Under the pieces are notes generated by a model that was not told the origin of the DNA, did no database searches, and saw nothing but the letters and a program-made list of their open reading frames with translations. A stretch of DNA of 64,000 nucleotides, taken from contig JACTVC010000012.1 in the NCBI GenBank assembly GCA_018417955.1, forward strand, positions 310,001-374,000. Reading direction: 5' to 3'. The translations under genes and the position numbers were made by a program. Numbering within the stretch: the first letter of the stretch is position 1; each line of letters starts with the position of its first letter. Source of the stretch: Laccaria trichodermophora. Its lineage: Eukaryota > Basidiomycota > Agaricomycetes > Agaricales > Hydnangiaceae. This document shows, in pieces, positions 1-11,694 of the stretch.

Positions 1-84
1 GACATCTGTCTTGTGGTTGAGATCCCTGTTACAGGGAAGAGGCTAAAGAGAAGGAGCGGGGGGAGAAAGAGTGAGGGTAATTGA
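1..84 (+). CDS. 3' end of a tandem 2OG-Fe(II)-oxygenase-like gene (partial)
   Basis: The first 28 codons are open and end in TGA at 82-84. They match, almost residue for residue, the last codons of the complete gene that ends at 2336 (shared segment begins near 2252). The window therefore opens inside the last exon of a tandem paralogue. Only the basic C-terminal tail is visible, so nothing can be said about its catalytic residues. Confidence 0.7.
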   Translation, partial: DICLVVEIPVTGKRLKRRSGGRKSEGN

Positions 85-918
85 GCATCTCCCTCAGCAG
101 GCAGACATGGATGTCCACCGCAAAATTTTCAGGCGCACATGCAGGTCTCATGAAATCATGATATCCTCTCTTGAAAATGCTTTTCGTTACTTCGTAGTCC
201 TTGAAAGTAAAATTCCATTTTTTGCGAGGCTAGCGTGGCCGACTGTATATACTATATCGAACTCCTCAAAATGTACCGATCATTGTCTTGTAAAAAAAAG
301 GATACCACATAAAGGTGATATTCTTCCTTCGGGCTATGTAAGAGCTGGAGAATCAAAGCCAGATCGAGGGGCCTGTTTGAATTGAATGGTTGAAGACACC
401 GTCCTTGGTTTGATGTACCATCGGCGAGATTGAGACGTGTTGCAAGGCATCCATCTTCCAAGCGGAAATGTCCCGTCAAGGGCAGGATCTGGGTCACAAG
501 CGTCTACAAGCTCTAGTGAGGTATTGCGTCACTCGCGTCCGCCAGATCGACCCATCTAACATTATACAATCATTTATTATTGAACAAAAGAGAATATTAG
601 GATAAACTCCAATATCTATCTCATCGAGTCTCGACTCTTGAAGGGAAGCGCCACTGTTATTTTGAATGTAAAGGAAACTTTCGGAGTTTACATCACAAGT
701 AAACAATTATTGGTCGAACACGCCTGTCGTTTTGATGCCAGCTGTAAGTGATCTATGGTTTTTCTGCGGCCTCTGTGCGGCACTTTATTTGGTCTGGTCG
801 GTGTTGAATAACATGGACCCTTTCGAGTTTGACTCTGATCCGAGATATGATCCGAACACATCTCAAACACAACGCTTGTTGAATTTGTGTTGAACGCTCG
901 CTCCTCTCCTTTTGAAAA

Positions 919-2336
919 ATGTCAATGACTCTCAGTGACCACATTACAGCTGTCGGAAATGTTATCTTGAAGGAAAGGCCTTTTTGCACTGGAACTTGTT
1001 CACTCACTAAAGACGCGGGACTTCTTTTCTTCCGCAAAGGCGACGCTGCAGGGTGAGCCCACTCCGATACTTAGGAAACCTTTTTCATCACGCTGGCTTT
1101 ACTATCAGATGGGTCGATCTTGCTGACCATAGCGATACAAAGTTTCAACAGTTGTTAGAATCCTGCGACCAAGCTCCTGTTCTCAACGGCTCATCTCCAA
1201 ACGCGTGGAAGATGGACAATTCTAATTTTTCAACCCACCTCGACGCCAGACTCATTGAAGCTGGGATCATAGAGTATGTGAGCAATGAGCTCATCAATCT
1301 CTGCAACAATACTCCAGAAAAACTACAACCGGAATTGTTCCAGTTAAATGTTCATGGTCAGTAAAATTTGAGGTTGGCTTGAGGTTGGCACTACGCTGCT
1401 GACTCTTTCTCTTTTTCTTCAGGTCCTGGATCTTCTGTCGAGGCGCACAAAGACGTTCCAAGCGACGGGATGTTCGGATCTCTCGTCGTATTTTTACCCA
1501 CTCGCCATGAAGGCGGTGTAATCCACATCCGTCATGAGAGCGAAGAATGGTCCTTTGATCCCTCAGCAATCATCGCCGCTCAAAAGAAACCCTCAATTGC
1601 CTTCATTGCGCTCGACTCTGATGCTGAACGTGAAATCACTGTGGTTAATTCCGGCTATTGTGTTACAATAACCTACAACCTATACTTCGACGATAGCGAC
1701 ATATCTGCGACCCCTCAGAAAGGTATCGATGAAGGAGAGGCTCTTCATAAATGCCTCTCCAGCTTACTTGACGACACTGAATTCCTGCCAGACGGCGGCT
1801 ACCTTGGCTTCGGTCTCCGCTATATGTACCCGATCACCATCAACAACACCGAGTCTTATAGCCTTCGCAAGGTGATTAAATCCCTGAAAGGGCGCGATGC
1901 TGTTATAAAACGGGTTTTGGTTCGGCTTGGTCTTTCTCCAAAGCTCAAGATCCTTTACGAAGTTGAAGAGGATTGCTCAGCTTTTCTAGTTATGCTGGAC
2001 AGCGTAGAATCATTTCCGGAAGATCAAACCGACTGCATTCCAACTCTTAGAGAAGCCCTTCCTGGGTGTCAAAGTGCGGTGGTCCTCCGCGAGACGGATG
2101 AGGAGACTGGCGTAACTGATCGCTACAGAAGCATAATCCCATCCAAGAGGATTCACTGGGTTACACCAAGGCTGACAAGCGTCACTCGTATCATGTCCCA
2201 GTACATCACATGCGGATACAGAGACGAGGCGTCGCTTCGATACGCCTCTGGAGATATTTGTCTTGTGGTTGAGATCCCTGTTACAGGGAAGAGACTTAAA
2301 AGAAAGAGAAGTGGGAGAAAAAGCTGGGATAACTGA
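919..2336 (+). CDS. 2OG-Fe(II) oxygenase-like protein (prolyl-4-hydroxylase-like fold)
   Basis: Exons 919-1052, 1109-1356 and 1423-2336 give 431 residues. Both introns have GT-AG ends, and their phases (2, then 1) are identical in the paralogue at 3652-5106. The sequence has the pattern of the fungal 2OG-Fe(II) dioxygenase family: a helical N-terminal part, then a double-stranded beta-helix with the metal motif HKD (about residue 140), a phenylalanine/proline strand ending HEGG, and a final strand SGYCVTITYNL. In family members I know, the distal metal histidine lies in a CEHEV-type motif and a following arginine (GYRVT) binds 2-oxoglutarate. Here those positions read AEREI and GYCVT. The HxD pair is kept but the other two ligands look lost. 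The protein could be inactive or altered; the substrate is unknown. The start is the first ATG that gives the conserved N-terminus. Confidence 0.82.
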
Positions 2337-3651
2337 GCATCTCCCTCAGTGGGCAGGCATGGATGTCCACCGCAAAAATGTCCGGCGCACTTGCATGTCT
2401 CATGAAATTATGACATCCTCTCTTAAGAATGCTTTTCGTGGTTACTTGAAGTAAAATTTTATCCTTTGCGAGGCTAGCGTTTATTGAACTCCTCACAATG
2501 TACCGATCATTGTCTCGTAAAAAAAAAGGAAAGGAAAGGATACCACATAAAATAGAGCTACAGCTGGAGAATCAAAGCCAGATCGAGGGGCCTGTTTAAA
2601 AAATAGTCGATAGTCGAAAACACCGTCCTTGGCTTCAAGTTGATGTGCCAAGCACAAGCTCGGTGGCCACATACTCGATGATCCCACTTTCAGCGAGATC
2701 GAGACGTGTTGCAACATTGGAGGCTAGCCTTCGGAAACGTTCCGTCAAAAGCAGGATCTGGGCCCCAAGCGTCTACAACCTCTAATGATGTATTCCGCTA
2801 GATCGACCCATACAATCATTTATTACAGAACAACAGAGAATAATAGGGTAGACTCACCCTGCAACGTCGCCCTTTACGGAAAAGAGAAGTCCTGCGTTGT
2901 TGGGTTAGAGGGCACATTTAATGCAAAAAAAAGGCTTTCACCAACAGAATTTCGGAATCAGTCAAAGTTGGAAATTGACATATTCGGGTTTTTCGCGAAA
3001 TTGGATGGATGAGTCCGCAGAAATTCTGGTATGATTTTTGCGAGACTCATGCGGACACTGACCATAGAAAAAAAAAAATTGCCCCTGCTCTTGTCGCGTT
3101 CTGAAAATGTGGCTACCGACATGCTTCAAGTTGTTGTTATGTTTCCGACGACCGAATGACGCATTTCGAACGGCCCGCCAATCAACAGCGAGTCGGCTCT
3201 TTGAAGCCGTCGCGTTTAACGAGGTCCGTTCTGCCCCATAAAACTATACAATTCACCATCGTCAGTAAGAAGAAGATACGGGGACGAGTCACAAAATTGA
3301 GGCTTACCCAACGATACTGATATGCTACCAGGATGTACTTGACCTTGACCAGGCTGAACTCCAAGCTGATCAATGGGAAACGTTGGTTAAGTCAGGGGAT
3401 GCGAATTATCAAGGTCCTCTGTTGCGCTTCTGACGTCTGAGGACAGCCCCATAGAATGAGCCTAAAAGCCCAGTTGTCGACGTATCTTGCAATTGGCAGC
3501 CACCCAAAAAAAAGCCATGTACCACATAATATTTCCCAGAGGTTCTACTTACGCAATGCGCGTCCGTCACTAAAAAGTCCCTGTAGTACCATGAAATAGA
3601 ATAAGTATAAGCTGTAAGAATATCTTTTGCGCACGAAAAACTCATAGACGT

Positions 3652-5106
3652 TCATCCCTTCAACGCAGCCTTCTCCCCAATCGGCCATTTCTCCTCCGCC
3701 GCCGCCGCCCTTTCCTTTTCCCTCTCCTCCCCGGGGGCCTTCACCGTCCCCCTCGCCCCCGGCGGCCCAACCCTAACAACCAAACACACATCACCCCTCG
3801 CATACCCCAACCCAACTCCACCCCCTCCCTCACCCCCAACGCCCTCGATCAAATACGTGCTCGAAAACCGCGCATGGCTCGTCAAAGGCCTAACCCACAA
3901 CACCTCCGTCGAATCCACCCTTCGTCCCTTATCACCCTTCTCCATCCACTTATACCTCTCCTCCAACTCTTCCGTCCCATAATCTCTTATTACCTTCCCG
4001 CCCAATCGGAGCAACACGTCTTTCAGCCCATTTTCCAGGTACGTACCCTCGAATGAGCGGGGGGACGAAATGAGGACGTTGTATTTGTACGCGCTGAAGC
4101 GGCGTTGTGCCACAAACACCGCTTTTAGTGTGGTTTTTAGGGAGAGGTGGGTGTGGCAGGTACGGTGGATTAGTGCGTCGGTGCCCTGCAGGGAGGAGAG
4201 GAGGCCGCGGAGGTTGGGTGTTCCGGGTGTTATGGTGTAGTGGTGCTGGAGACCGAATCCTAGGAGCCCGCCGTTAGGCATGAATTTAGCGTCGTCAAGG
4301 AGGGCTTGCAAGGCTGTTTGGAGAGCTGTTTCTTCGAGTTTTGGAGTGGGGAAGGGACGGATTGGTGAGGAGCTTTCGGGGGTTAGGGAGAGGTGGTACG
4401 TTAGTGAGACGCGGTATCCTGATTGGATGGGCTCAAGCTCTGGCTCCAGGTCGTTTGTGAAAGCGATATATGCTATTGATGGTGTTGTTGACGCGCATAT
4501 AGCCGCTGCGCAATCGAACGTCCATTCCTCGGCTCCACGACGGAGGTGGAGGGAGCCCCCTTCATACGGTGTGGGAAACACGACGATGAGTGTCGCGAGG
4601 ACGTTCTTGTCGCATGTCGTATTTTTGGAGGGGGTACACGACCCCGGGCCTGGTGGAAGTCAACGTCTATGAGAGGGAAGCGAGCAGGGTGATTGTATTA
4701 CCGTGTACATCCAGCCGACGCAGCTCTACCTTCATCCTTTCCCTCTCCTCATCGACGCAGAAGAGGTTCGTGTGAATGTGTTGCAAGATATCCGTACCTT
4801 GCACATCAAACGAAGACGAGAACTTCGTTCTCTCTATCGTCCCATGTTCACCACATGCCTTCACGAGCATCTCAAGCTGCGCGTCACTAACATCTGAAAA
4901 GTCTAGCCAACTACCGTCGTCAGCTCGTGCAGTGTGAACAGCAACAATGACCCAGAAACGTACTTTGCTCCTAAACCCTTTGCGTCTCGATAGAACAACG
5001 CTCGAGAATGAGCTGCGAGAGGAGCTGTGCCGGTGCAGAAGAGGGCGGTGTTCGTGAGCGCAGCGCGCAGGGTGGTTAGCTTGTCGTTGGTCGTTGACGA
5101 GGACAT
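3652..5106 (-). CDS. Diverged 2OG-Fe(II) oxygenase-like paralogue lacking the HxD motif
   Basis: Exons 5106-4964, 4910-4702 and 4649-3652 give 449 residues with no internal stop. Intron positions and phases match the gene at 919-2336, which proves homology. The core strands are clear (LDVHGPGS, VVFPTPYEGG, SGYRVSLTYHL). The position of HKD is occupied by KNT, and the CEHEV-type motif reads EPELE, so all three metal ligands appear to be missing while the 2-oxoglutarate arginine position (GYRVS) is kept. The last 40 residues are rich in glycine, glutamate and alanine, and coding GC is high. An intact frame with a dead active site suggests a pseudoenzyme or early decay. It lies tail-to-tail with the neighbour at 919-2336. 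Confidence 0.75.
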
Positions 5107-5289
5107 TGTGGTTGGGAGTGAGTAGGGCTCTTTCCCGGACCGGCCGGCCGTATCAATCCTGGCGATTCCCAGGCAAAAGGCAGCAGACGCAGAGTGAGTT
5201 TTCCATACCTTTGAGGCCCCACGTATCCATGGCTCAGCGCTCAAAACTTTGAGGGAGCTGGGAATGAAGAAGTCCAGTTACTTACATGC

Positions 5290-6120
5290 GAAACTTCACT
5301 AGCGGAGTCAACTTTGTTGCCGTCAAAGATTGGTCAAAGATCCCGAGGTGTGTCCGAATTGTGGGTGAATCGAAAAGAGCTGTCCGGGAGATATTTTTAT
5401 TTGGGAAAGCTTGCGGTAAATGTTTCTTCTTGACACTACGCTTCATCGGGCGAATGAAAACCGTGACATTAAGGATGAGGTAGACGCGCTCGCAACTTCA
5501 CGCTCTACCTCAGATATGGTGCTAGAAAAATGAGAATAGATATGTGGATAGGGCGGACGAGACAACGACGTGTTCAAAGGGTTTGCCTTGCTTGACATTC
5601 TGATACATGGCCATTCAGAATGTAACTAGAGCATATGTTTAGAGGCTTAATGGACAACTTGGTGAAAAAGATCGCGACGAGATAATATATTTCTGCAAGT
5701 GTCAAAGGTCGTTGAATACAAGCGGGGGGAAGGGGGGGGGGAGGTAAGGAAAAGAGAAAGAAATGGGCGATGGACACATGTGGCAGGGTTAACTAAAATC
5801 TGGAGATTGATGCAAGCTAAAAATTCAAGATAAGTGCCACAAAAAAGATTATTCGTCTAGAATACATACGACGCGCGCTGGCCGAAGGTAAAGTGTGCGA
5901 ATTGCTCGGAGTGGAACCTCAAAAACAACTTGTCAGGAAATCACAAAAACGCTCATATAACTTCCAAACCCCGAGATTGAATGAAAAACGAGCGAGCAAG
6001 GCCATGACGTGATTTGCTGCCTGCTGAAAAAGAAAAGATAAGCTTACAAAAAAAAGGGAGGACCATGCTCACCAGAGTCGAAGCGTCTGCATCTTGAATA
6101 CCCAGTTCAGAAACAGAAAC
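5290..6120 (+). pseudogene. Broken segmental copy of the AFG2 3' region
   Basis: Bases from about 5294 match the end of AFG2 exon 7 (near 24097), then most of exon 8, the intron after it and part of exon 9. From about 5553 the match jumps to the AFG2 3' flank (about 25020-25600). The first intron matched is mostly deleted, but the next one (after exon 8) is retained. This is therefore a DNA-level duplication with internal deletions, not a retrocopy. Frames are broken (short open piece 5286-5483 only). The copied flank also carries a GT-AG-like minus-strand exon pair near 5990-6180, equivalent to 25440-25620; this hints at a small unrecognised convergent gene, present in both copies. Confidence 0.75.
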
Positions 6121-7842
6121 AACCATCACAACACGCTCTCTTTGGGATTGCCTATTGAAAATATCAGCCGAAGACATCAAGTGCGTGTGGGGAACCTTAC
6201 TTTAATGCACTGCGAGCAAAGACTTCGTCGCAGGGTGATAGACTTTACATCAAATCACCGGCTAATTTTTTTTTGGAAAGGCCCACGGAAATACATGGGG
6301 TGAGCCACAATCATAATGTTGTGGGTGCATGTAGGTCAGAGAGTGAGGAATTTGAAAAGCTTGATTGTTGATGTTGACCCAAGTGTTGATCACTTCGAGT
6401 CGCGACATGTGACACTCACGGGGTCCTGATTTTGTCACGAACTTCAATCTTTGCTCTCCCACCGCAATCATGATCAATGGGACTCTGACTTGCGTGAGTA
6501 TTCCATACAAACGCTGCGGAGTAACTATTGACGCCGCTCCTCCCTCAAACAGGCCACAGGTTTTATACTTACAGTCTTCCCGCTTCCTACCTCTCTGCCG
6601 CCGAAGACCGTCTCGTCTTCCATCACTCTCCTGCGAGATATTTGATCAGTCCCTCTGGCTGTGCGCACTACCGAGAGAAGCCTGACAAAGTATACGAAAA
6701 GATCAGGCCGTTACGTGCCTGCCCCTCCTGACATATTGCACACCCAAGTTTGAATGATTCACCTTACTATTCAAGATGAAAGCGTTGCTTTGGAGGCGCT
6801 TGCACTTATGCTGCTTTCGTGATTGTCATACTCCTCATTATTATTTGCTCTGCTTAGGGATGCTTGCTATCTTCTGGGTCATTCGGGGTGTGACTTCGGG
6901 ACTACTTTCAGGACGTCACCGTTCATACATGCTTGGCAGAGACAAACCTTCCGCCATGCGAGTGCGCGTTTCCTTACCCTCAGAGTTCGAAGGCTTCCGA
7001 GGTTCGCAGTGCGCACTTGGTTTACGAGCGACAAGTCAAACATGCTCCCACATGGACCATCTTCTCAAATCGCTACAACCTATCGTTTTGAAGGCCTACG
7101 CTTGGCACACTCCATGTAACCAGGTCCGTTCGCCCTGCCGGAGTGATTTGGAAGGCCGGGTCTACGCTACGAAAATTTCGCAGCCTCCAATCTCAGCTGT
7201 GAATCAGGTGGTTTCTTAACGGTTAGTAACAGTGCCGGGTCTCACAGCACCCTCTGCTACATCTTTGCGCAGCTTCTTCGCCCGATGCTATAGTACTCAC
7301 GACAACCAAGAACCTCGGAATGGAATTCAACTCGGCTTAACCCTGAACACAGGAAAGACGCATTGCGCAATAAATATGAGATCACTCACGGCGCGCCTTT
7401 TGCTTCCTAGCATGGCAGTCACGCCAAAAACAGCGTACACGCTCCGCCTTTGCGGGACAGGTGGGCAGTGGCTTGTGGGGTTAAAACTGCTTCCGAATTC
7501 CCTAACGCTCCCGCTTACTCCCCAGGTCTGCTGCAAAGATATCTTCGATAAGGTTGACTATTGCGACCGATTCGACGAGGGGCGCCCGAAGTATAACCAG
7601 AGGAGCGCTGCCATTTTATCGATACGTATCACGCTGCCGGGACATGAAGCAGCCAAACATTACCTTAAAGCCAAGTACATGCAGAGCAGTCAACCATCAC
7701 AAGATTTTCGCCGACTGGAACCTTCGTCTTTATCTACGATTCTCCGACAAACTGTCGAATATACTGCGCTGGGAGGATAGAAAGCTTCGTGTTATCAAAG
7801 CAACTCCCCCTTGAACCCTCACCGCAACCCTATCAATTTATC
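6121..7842. other. No supportable gene; possibly decayed coding sequence
   Basis: Open stretches at 6776-7219 and 7232-7780 on the plus strand have no recognisable motif and no clean splice linkage. From 6780 to 7830 other plus-strand frames give protein-like segments broken by many stops, as expected of an old dead gene, but I cannot name a family. Confidence 0.3.
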
Positions 7843-8074
7843 ATGCGGTTTCGAACACAAATCCAAGCCTTGACCCTGGCTATACTCGTCCTGTTTGCCG
7901 CTCATACCACAGCCTGGCTGCCCTGCAGCACCTACGTACAGTGCAGGGATTTTTGCCTCCCCGGCTTTGGAACCAAATGCGTTGGTAAGCTCTAGCAATA
8001 CTTTCTCTGACTTCATTTCTTGTGACGCTCATCGAATGTGGTTCTTAGACGGAGCGTGTGTCTGCGTCTACTAA
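7843..8074 (+). CDS. Small secreted six-cysteine peptide with a CS-alpha/beta (defensin-like) cysteine pattern
   Basis: Exons 7843-7984 and 8049-8074 are joined by a 64-base GT-AG intron (phase 1) and give 55 residues. Residues 1 to about 24 form a classic secretion signal: a basic start, a hydrophobic leucine/alanine-rich core and a small-residue cleavage site (TTA before W). The mature part of about 31 residues has six cysteines spaced C-x5-C-x3-C-x7-C-x4-C-x-C. This is the CxxxC...CxC signature of cysteine-stabilised alpha/beta peptides (defensins and related short peptides). The last two cysteines come from exon 2, so reading through the intron would miss them. Charge is near neutral, so it need not be membrane-active. 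Function is inferred only: antimicrobial, signalling or effector roles are possible. No second copy is seen in the window. Confidence 0.65.
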
Positions 8075-8759
8075 TGGTCAAGGTTCTTCGTGTTAGGTCG
8101 ACCCTTGTGAGCCATCTGATATCCTCCTACTCTGGATGAAGCTAACATGCCACCACAAAATGAACAGACTAGTAAAGCTTTTTCAGTCAAATTTGTTGCG
8201 TTTAAATCCCACAAGTGGTTGTTCGGTGGACTTGAGAACTCGGATTTCCTTGTGCAATTTCCAACGCCATTTGAGATGGAATTCGTCACGCATCCATCAC
8301 GCCTCTCAACATTCCGTCGGGAACGGTCATATCACAAGCAATCCAGTGAAACAACCTTGAAACAACCAGTGAGTCCCGTTCTTTTCCTAAGAGTCACAAA
8401 AATTGGCTGAGTCCTCAGCCCGCGAATGCGACTGGTTTCTGTCGGATTTGGATTGGTTTTGCGTTCCAAAGGTTGATTATGTTGGGAACGCCCTGACTCG
8501 ACCTCAACTCGACGTCATGATATGATCTCCTGCTCATGTGATCTTCCTCGAGGAATTTCGTTAAACCGTTCAAATGCCGTTTGGGGTCTAGGAAGGCGCC
8601 CATGGCAGTGCTCTAATTATCTCGGATAACTGCGAAATGGGGTTGTTTTGGTATCCTCTTTCGCCACGTTGTCAAACGAAGTTCTCAGGAACAAGGTATT
8701 TTCCAATCGACTCATATAATAAGGATGAGCTTGCTTTCTCACTCCACTCAATACTTACC
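8075..8759. other. Intergenic; one unrecognised small open frame
   Basis: An open frame at 8147-8410 (87 codons, plus strand) is followed inside by a GTGAGT donor-like site near 8370. No family is recognisable. I see nothing else apart from the upstream region of the hydrolase that starts at 8760. Confidence 0.3.
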
Positions 8760-9866
8760 ATGTCCTGTCCCAGATGTATACAGGGCTTCATTTTACCCGG
8801 CGAGCCTACCGGTACCATCCAACGCGATTTCCACTATGCCTACCTCGCGCCAGCGCCGAATGGGGAGCCTTCGAAGCGCGCTGTACTTCTCTTCACGGAT
8901 ATTTTTGGGTTGCTCCTACAGAATCCCAAAATAATGGCGGACACTATGGCGAAGGAGTTGGGGTGCGATGTTTGGGTGCCGGACTACTTCAGGGGTGCGT
9001 CACCTTTTTGTCCTTCCAGTGAGAATGTTGTGTTGATAGTGAGTAGGCAGGCCCCCTATGTCCCTAACCTCGATGATCCCTGATCGTGCTGGGGTCAAAA
9101 TGACGTTGTGGGACTGGGTTAAGTTTGCAGGGATCGCATTTCGAAACCTTCCTGCGCTTATTGCTTCACGGCCTGCCGTGGTTGACAAGCGTCTCGCTTC
9201 TGTGAGCTCTGCAATCCCAAGTCGCAAGATAGCTATCTAATCTTCATCTTTGCGTCTAGTTCTTTGCGCTTTTGAAAGAGAGGAAAACATATGAGAAAAT
9301 AGGTGCTGTTGGGTAAGCGGAACTCCACATTTGCTTCTCATCCCATTTGGAAGATTATCACAGGTATTGCTTCGGTGGCGCGACCGCCGCACGCATGGGA
9401 AGCAACAATTATCTCCTAAACAGTATTGTTATCGCCCACCCGGCGCCTATCAGCGATAGTGTTCTCAAATCTATTTCGATACCTACGGCATGGGTCTGTG
9501 CGGAAGGTTCGTGGGTTATTAGGCTGGTCCAATGACGATGGCACTGACACTTCGGTAACAGATGATATGTTCTTTCCTGAAATGAAACGCAGCAAAGCAG
9601 AAGCAGTGTTCGCAGCAAGAAAAGACACAGATACGTTCGTGGATTATGAGCTTAAGGTCTACAAAGGTGTGCAATTGTTGGCGTTGGTGGTTCTGAGGTT
9701 ATCTCAAATGGTGATTATAGGAACGGCTCATGGCTTCGCTTCTCGGCCCAACCTGGAGCTCCCAGAAATAAAGGCTGCTCATGAGCAGGCTTTGGAACAG
9801 ACTATTGCGTGGTTCCAAAAGACGTTAATTCTATCGGAGCCTGCTCAAGAAATTACGGAGGGTTGA
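8760..9866 (+). CDS. Dienelactone hydrolase family protein (copy A)
   Basis: Six exons (8760-8994, 9047-9201, 9260-9312, 9364-9506, 9562-9666, 9721-9866) give 278 residues, the usual size for the family. It is an alpha/beta-hydrolase that opens dienelactone or similar cyclic esters, probably cytosolic. The triad is present: nucleophile Cys150 in GYCFGG, Asp197, and His234 in TAHGFASRP. The N-terminus CPRCIQGFILPGEPTG is typical of fungal members. Intron 1 works only with the upstream acceptor at 9045-9046; the next AG (9049-9050) would introduce a stop. All six exon joins are at the same positions and phases as in copy B at 12161-13249, so the pair arose by duplication. The C-terminus is slightly longer than in copy B. 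Confidence 0.9.
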
Positions 9867-10262
9867 CAGAAGTATCCAAGGACGGGAATACAAGAGATAT
9901 GACCGCTAGAGCTAGAAATACTCTTTTGATATTCTTCTCTCCTGAGTTATCGCAGACCTCAACACGAAGTCCTTTAAAAAAAAACTTGGAACACGCTGGA
10001 ACCTTTCGCGTAGAAGATTGGCCAATTTTTCTGCACGATGCCTAAATTAACTCTTTAAAGCTGGTAGGATCAAGGTAGGGTTGGCGGGAAGCTCAGTAGG
10101 TAGCAACCAAGATCTACTTGGTGACCCAAGGAAAGAAAAATCAAGCTCTGCAGTCTATCTATGAATCAACGATGTATGGTCCGCTGGTATCACTTGTAAG
10201 AATCATGATGTTTACTCGCTAGGAAAGTTTCGTCAAGTAGAAGCATTCAGAAGTTGAAATTT
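9867..10262. other. Intergenic between convergent genes
   Basis: This stretch lies between the 3' ends of the hydrolase copy A and the F-box gene. I see no open frame or repeat here. Confidence 0.5.
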
Positions 10263-11694
10263 TTAGGCGACGTACTCCATAAACTCAAAGAAGACGATTT
10301 TCTTGTTAACCAACCCAGGTATCTGCATTCGTAAATCGTGAAGCCCCGGTTCAAGGTCACATTCAGGTTCGGCATCCGCTTGGAGGTCAGAATCACCATC
10401 CACCTGTGGGTCAGGTTCATCAGACATCTGCAGCTCAAACTTCGACGACGTCGACTCCGTGCCGTCAGTCCTTTTGAATGAAACATCCACCCTCCTTAAC
10501 TTCGAGAAGCGAGGATACGTTAAGATTAAATCCAACTCTTGCCAAAATGGAAGGCGGCAAAAACGGGTGAGCCAGCCATCATCGACAACATGTATATTGT
10601 CAGGAGGCGGACTGTAATCCGCGAGCAACCTGAACTCCTCGAGATTGCTATCGGAGGTAATTTTACGCAATTGAGTGATCAGGATTGGTAGAACATTGAG
10701 GTTAGGGAAGGTTTCACAGGCATAGAAGGCTATGTCGAGAGAAAATACTCGAAGATTCGGGAACGGGCGGAAGTTTAGGAGTTCATGGGGAATGCCTGAG
10801 TTGATCGTAGTGAAGTTAGAGAGGAAAACATGTAGAAGAAATATCGGGTATCTCACGAAATCGCTCATAAGCCGGATACATCTGGATGATGACCAATTCT
10901 TCAAGTGACAGTGATGCACAGTCCACAAGTTCTGACCAATAAAAGCAATCAACTGCACAGGTGAACCCGACGCGTAACATATTCAAACAAGATAAGTCGA
11001 GTGATCTGATCAGGTAAGGAATAATAAGAGCACAGTTGGTGATGTCCAAGAACTCTAGCTGGCTCAGGACCCGAGGCTGTGCGATCTCAAGGACGCGACG
11101 TGAGGCCTCCAAATGTGTACCCCAGAAGGACAACCCTTTGAGATATCTTGAAGAGGTAACGACCTCGTACGGGATGTTCCAGTGCAACTCAACAAACTCG
11201 ATCTTGACCAGGCTGGGAAGCATGAATGTTTGAGAAAGTGCAGCTGCGAGTCTGGGCGGGAGGGTGGACCAATCTAGCTTGTCGCGATGCTCGTCTGCAA
11301 GCCACGCTCTGATGGCTAAGAATTTAAGAGACACCAGGAGCGGGAGGAGCAACGGGAGTGTTTCTTCGCGTCATACCCATCCAACTCTGGTACCCTTTCT
11401 TGAATCTGGAGTAGAAAATAGCGATTCTTCGATAATTATTCTCTTGATACACGATCCAAGCCAAGGGTTGGCAGAGACGATGGCATACAAACCACGACAA
11501 TCTTTCGACCCCCGTTCGGCGTTACCGTCCGTGCCAAGGGTCATCTGGTTGAAGAGGACTCTGCGACTAGCTGCAAGAAATGACCTGCTAGTGAGGGAGC
11601 AATTCAACAGACTTGGTAGGTCCTCATCAGGCTCGAGGTGATCGACGATTTTGTCGATCACCTCCTGTGGAAATGATAGTGGCGAGGGAGACAT
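10263..11694 (-). CDS. F-box/leucine-rich-type protein with one in-frame TGA
   Basis: Read on the minus strand from ATG 11694, the N-terminus is an F-box (LSFPQEVIDKIVDHL, then CSLTSRSFLAASRRVLF). It is followed by leucine-rich segments typical of basidiomycete F-box proteins, which act as substrate adaptors of SCF ubiquitin ligases. A 61-base intron (10856-10796) with a CTAAC branch and CAG acceptor restores frame near the 3' end. One TGA lies in frame at 11373-11371, between GTRVGWV and an obviously coding leucine-rich stretch. Either the gene is broken there or an unusual 78-base intron (donor GTACCA, acceptor TTCTTAG) removes it; that intron is in frame but would delete leucine-rich sequence. 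Without the TGA the frame has about 455 codons. Confidence 0.7.

Larger units (their letters stand above)
1..2860 (+). repeat. Tandem duplication of a gene plus its 3' flank (spacing about 2.25 kb)
   Basis: Bases 1 to about 615 align with about 2252 to 2860 in the same orientation. The match runs through the end of the coding region, the shared 3' flank and a common block near 355-400 and 2570-2630. It contains several indels and substitutions, so the duplication is not recent. It explains the otherwise gene-free stretches 85-918 and 2337-2860. From 2861 to 3651 I see no supportable gene. Confidence 0.7.

Noticed and set aside
5953..6180. Minus-strand frame as an independent gene
   Set aside because: It is part of a duplicated flank with an equivalent at 25445-25672. 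Only a possible exon pair can be argued, so it is noted but not called as a gene.
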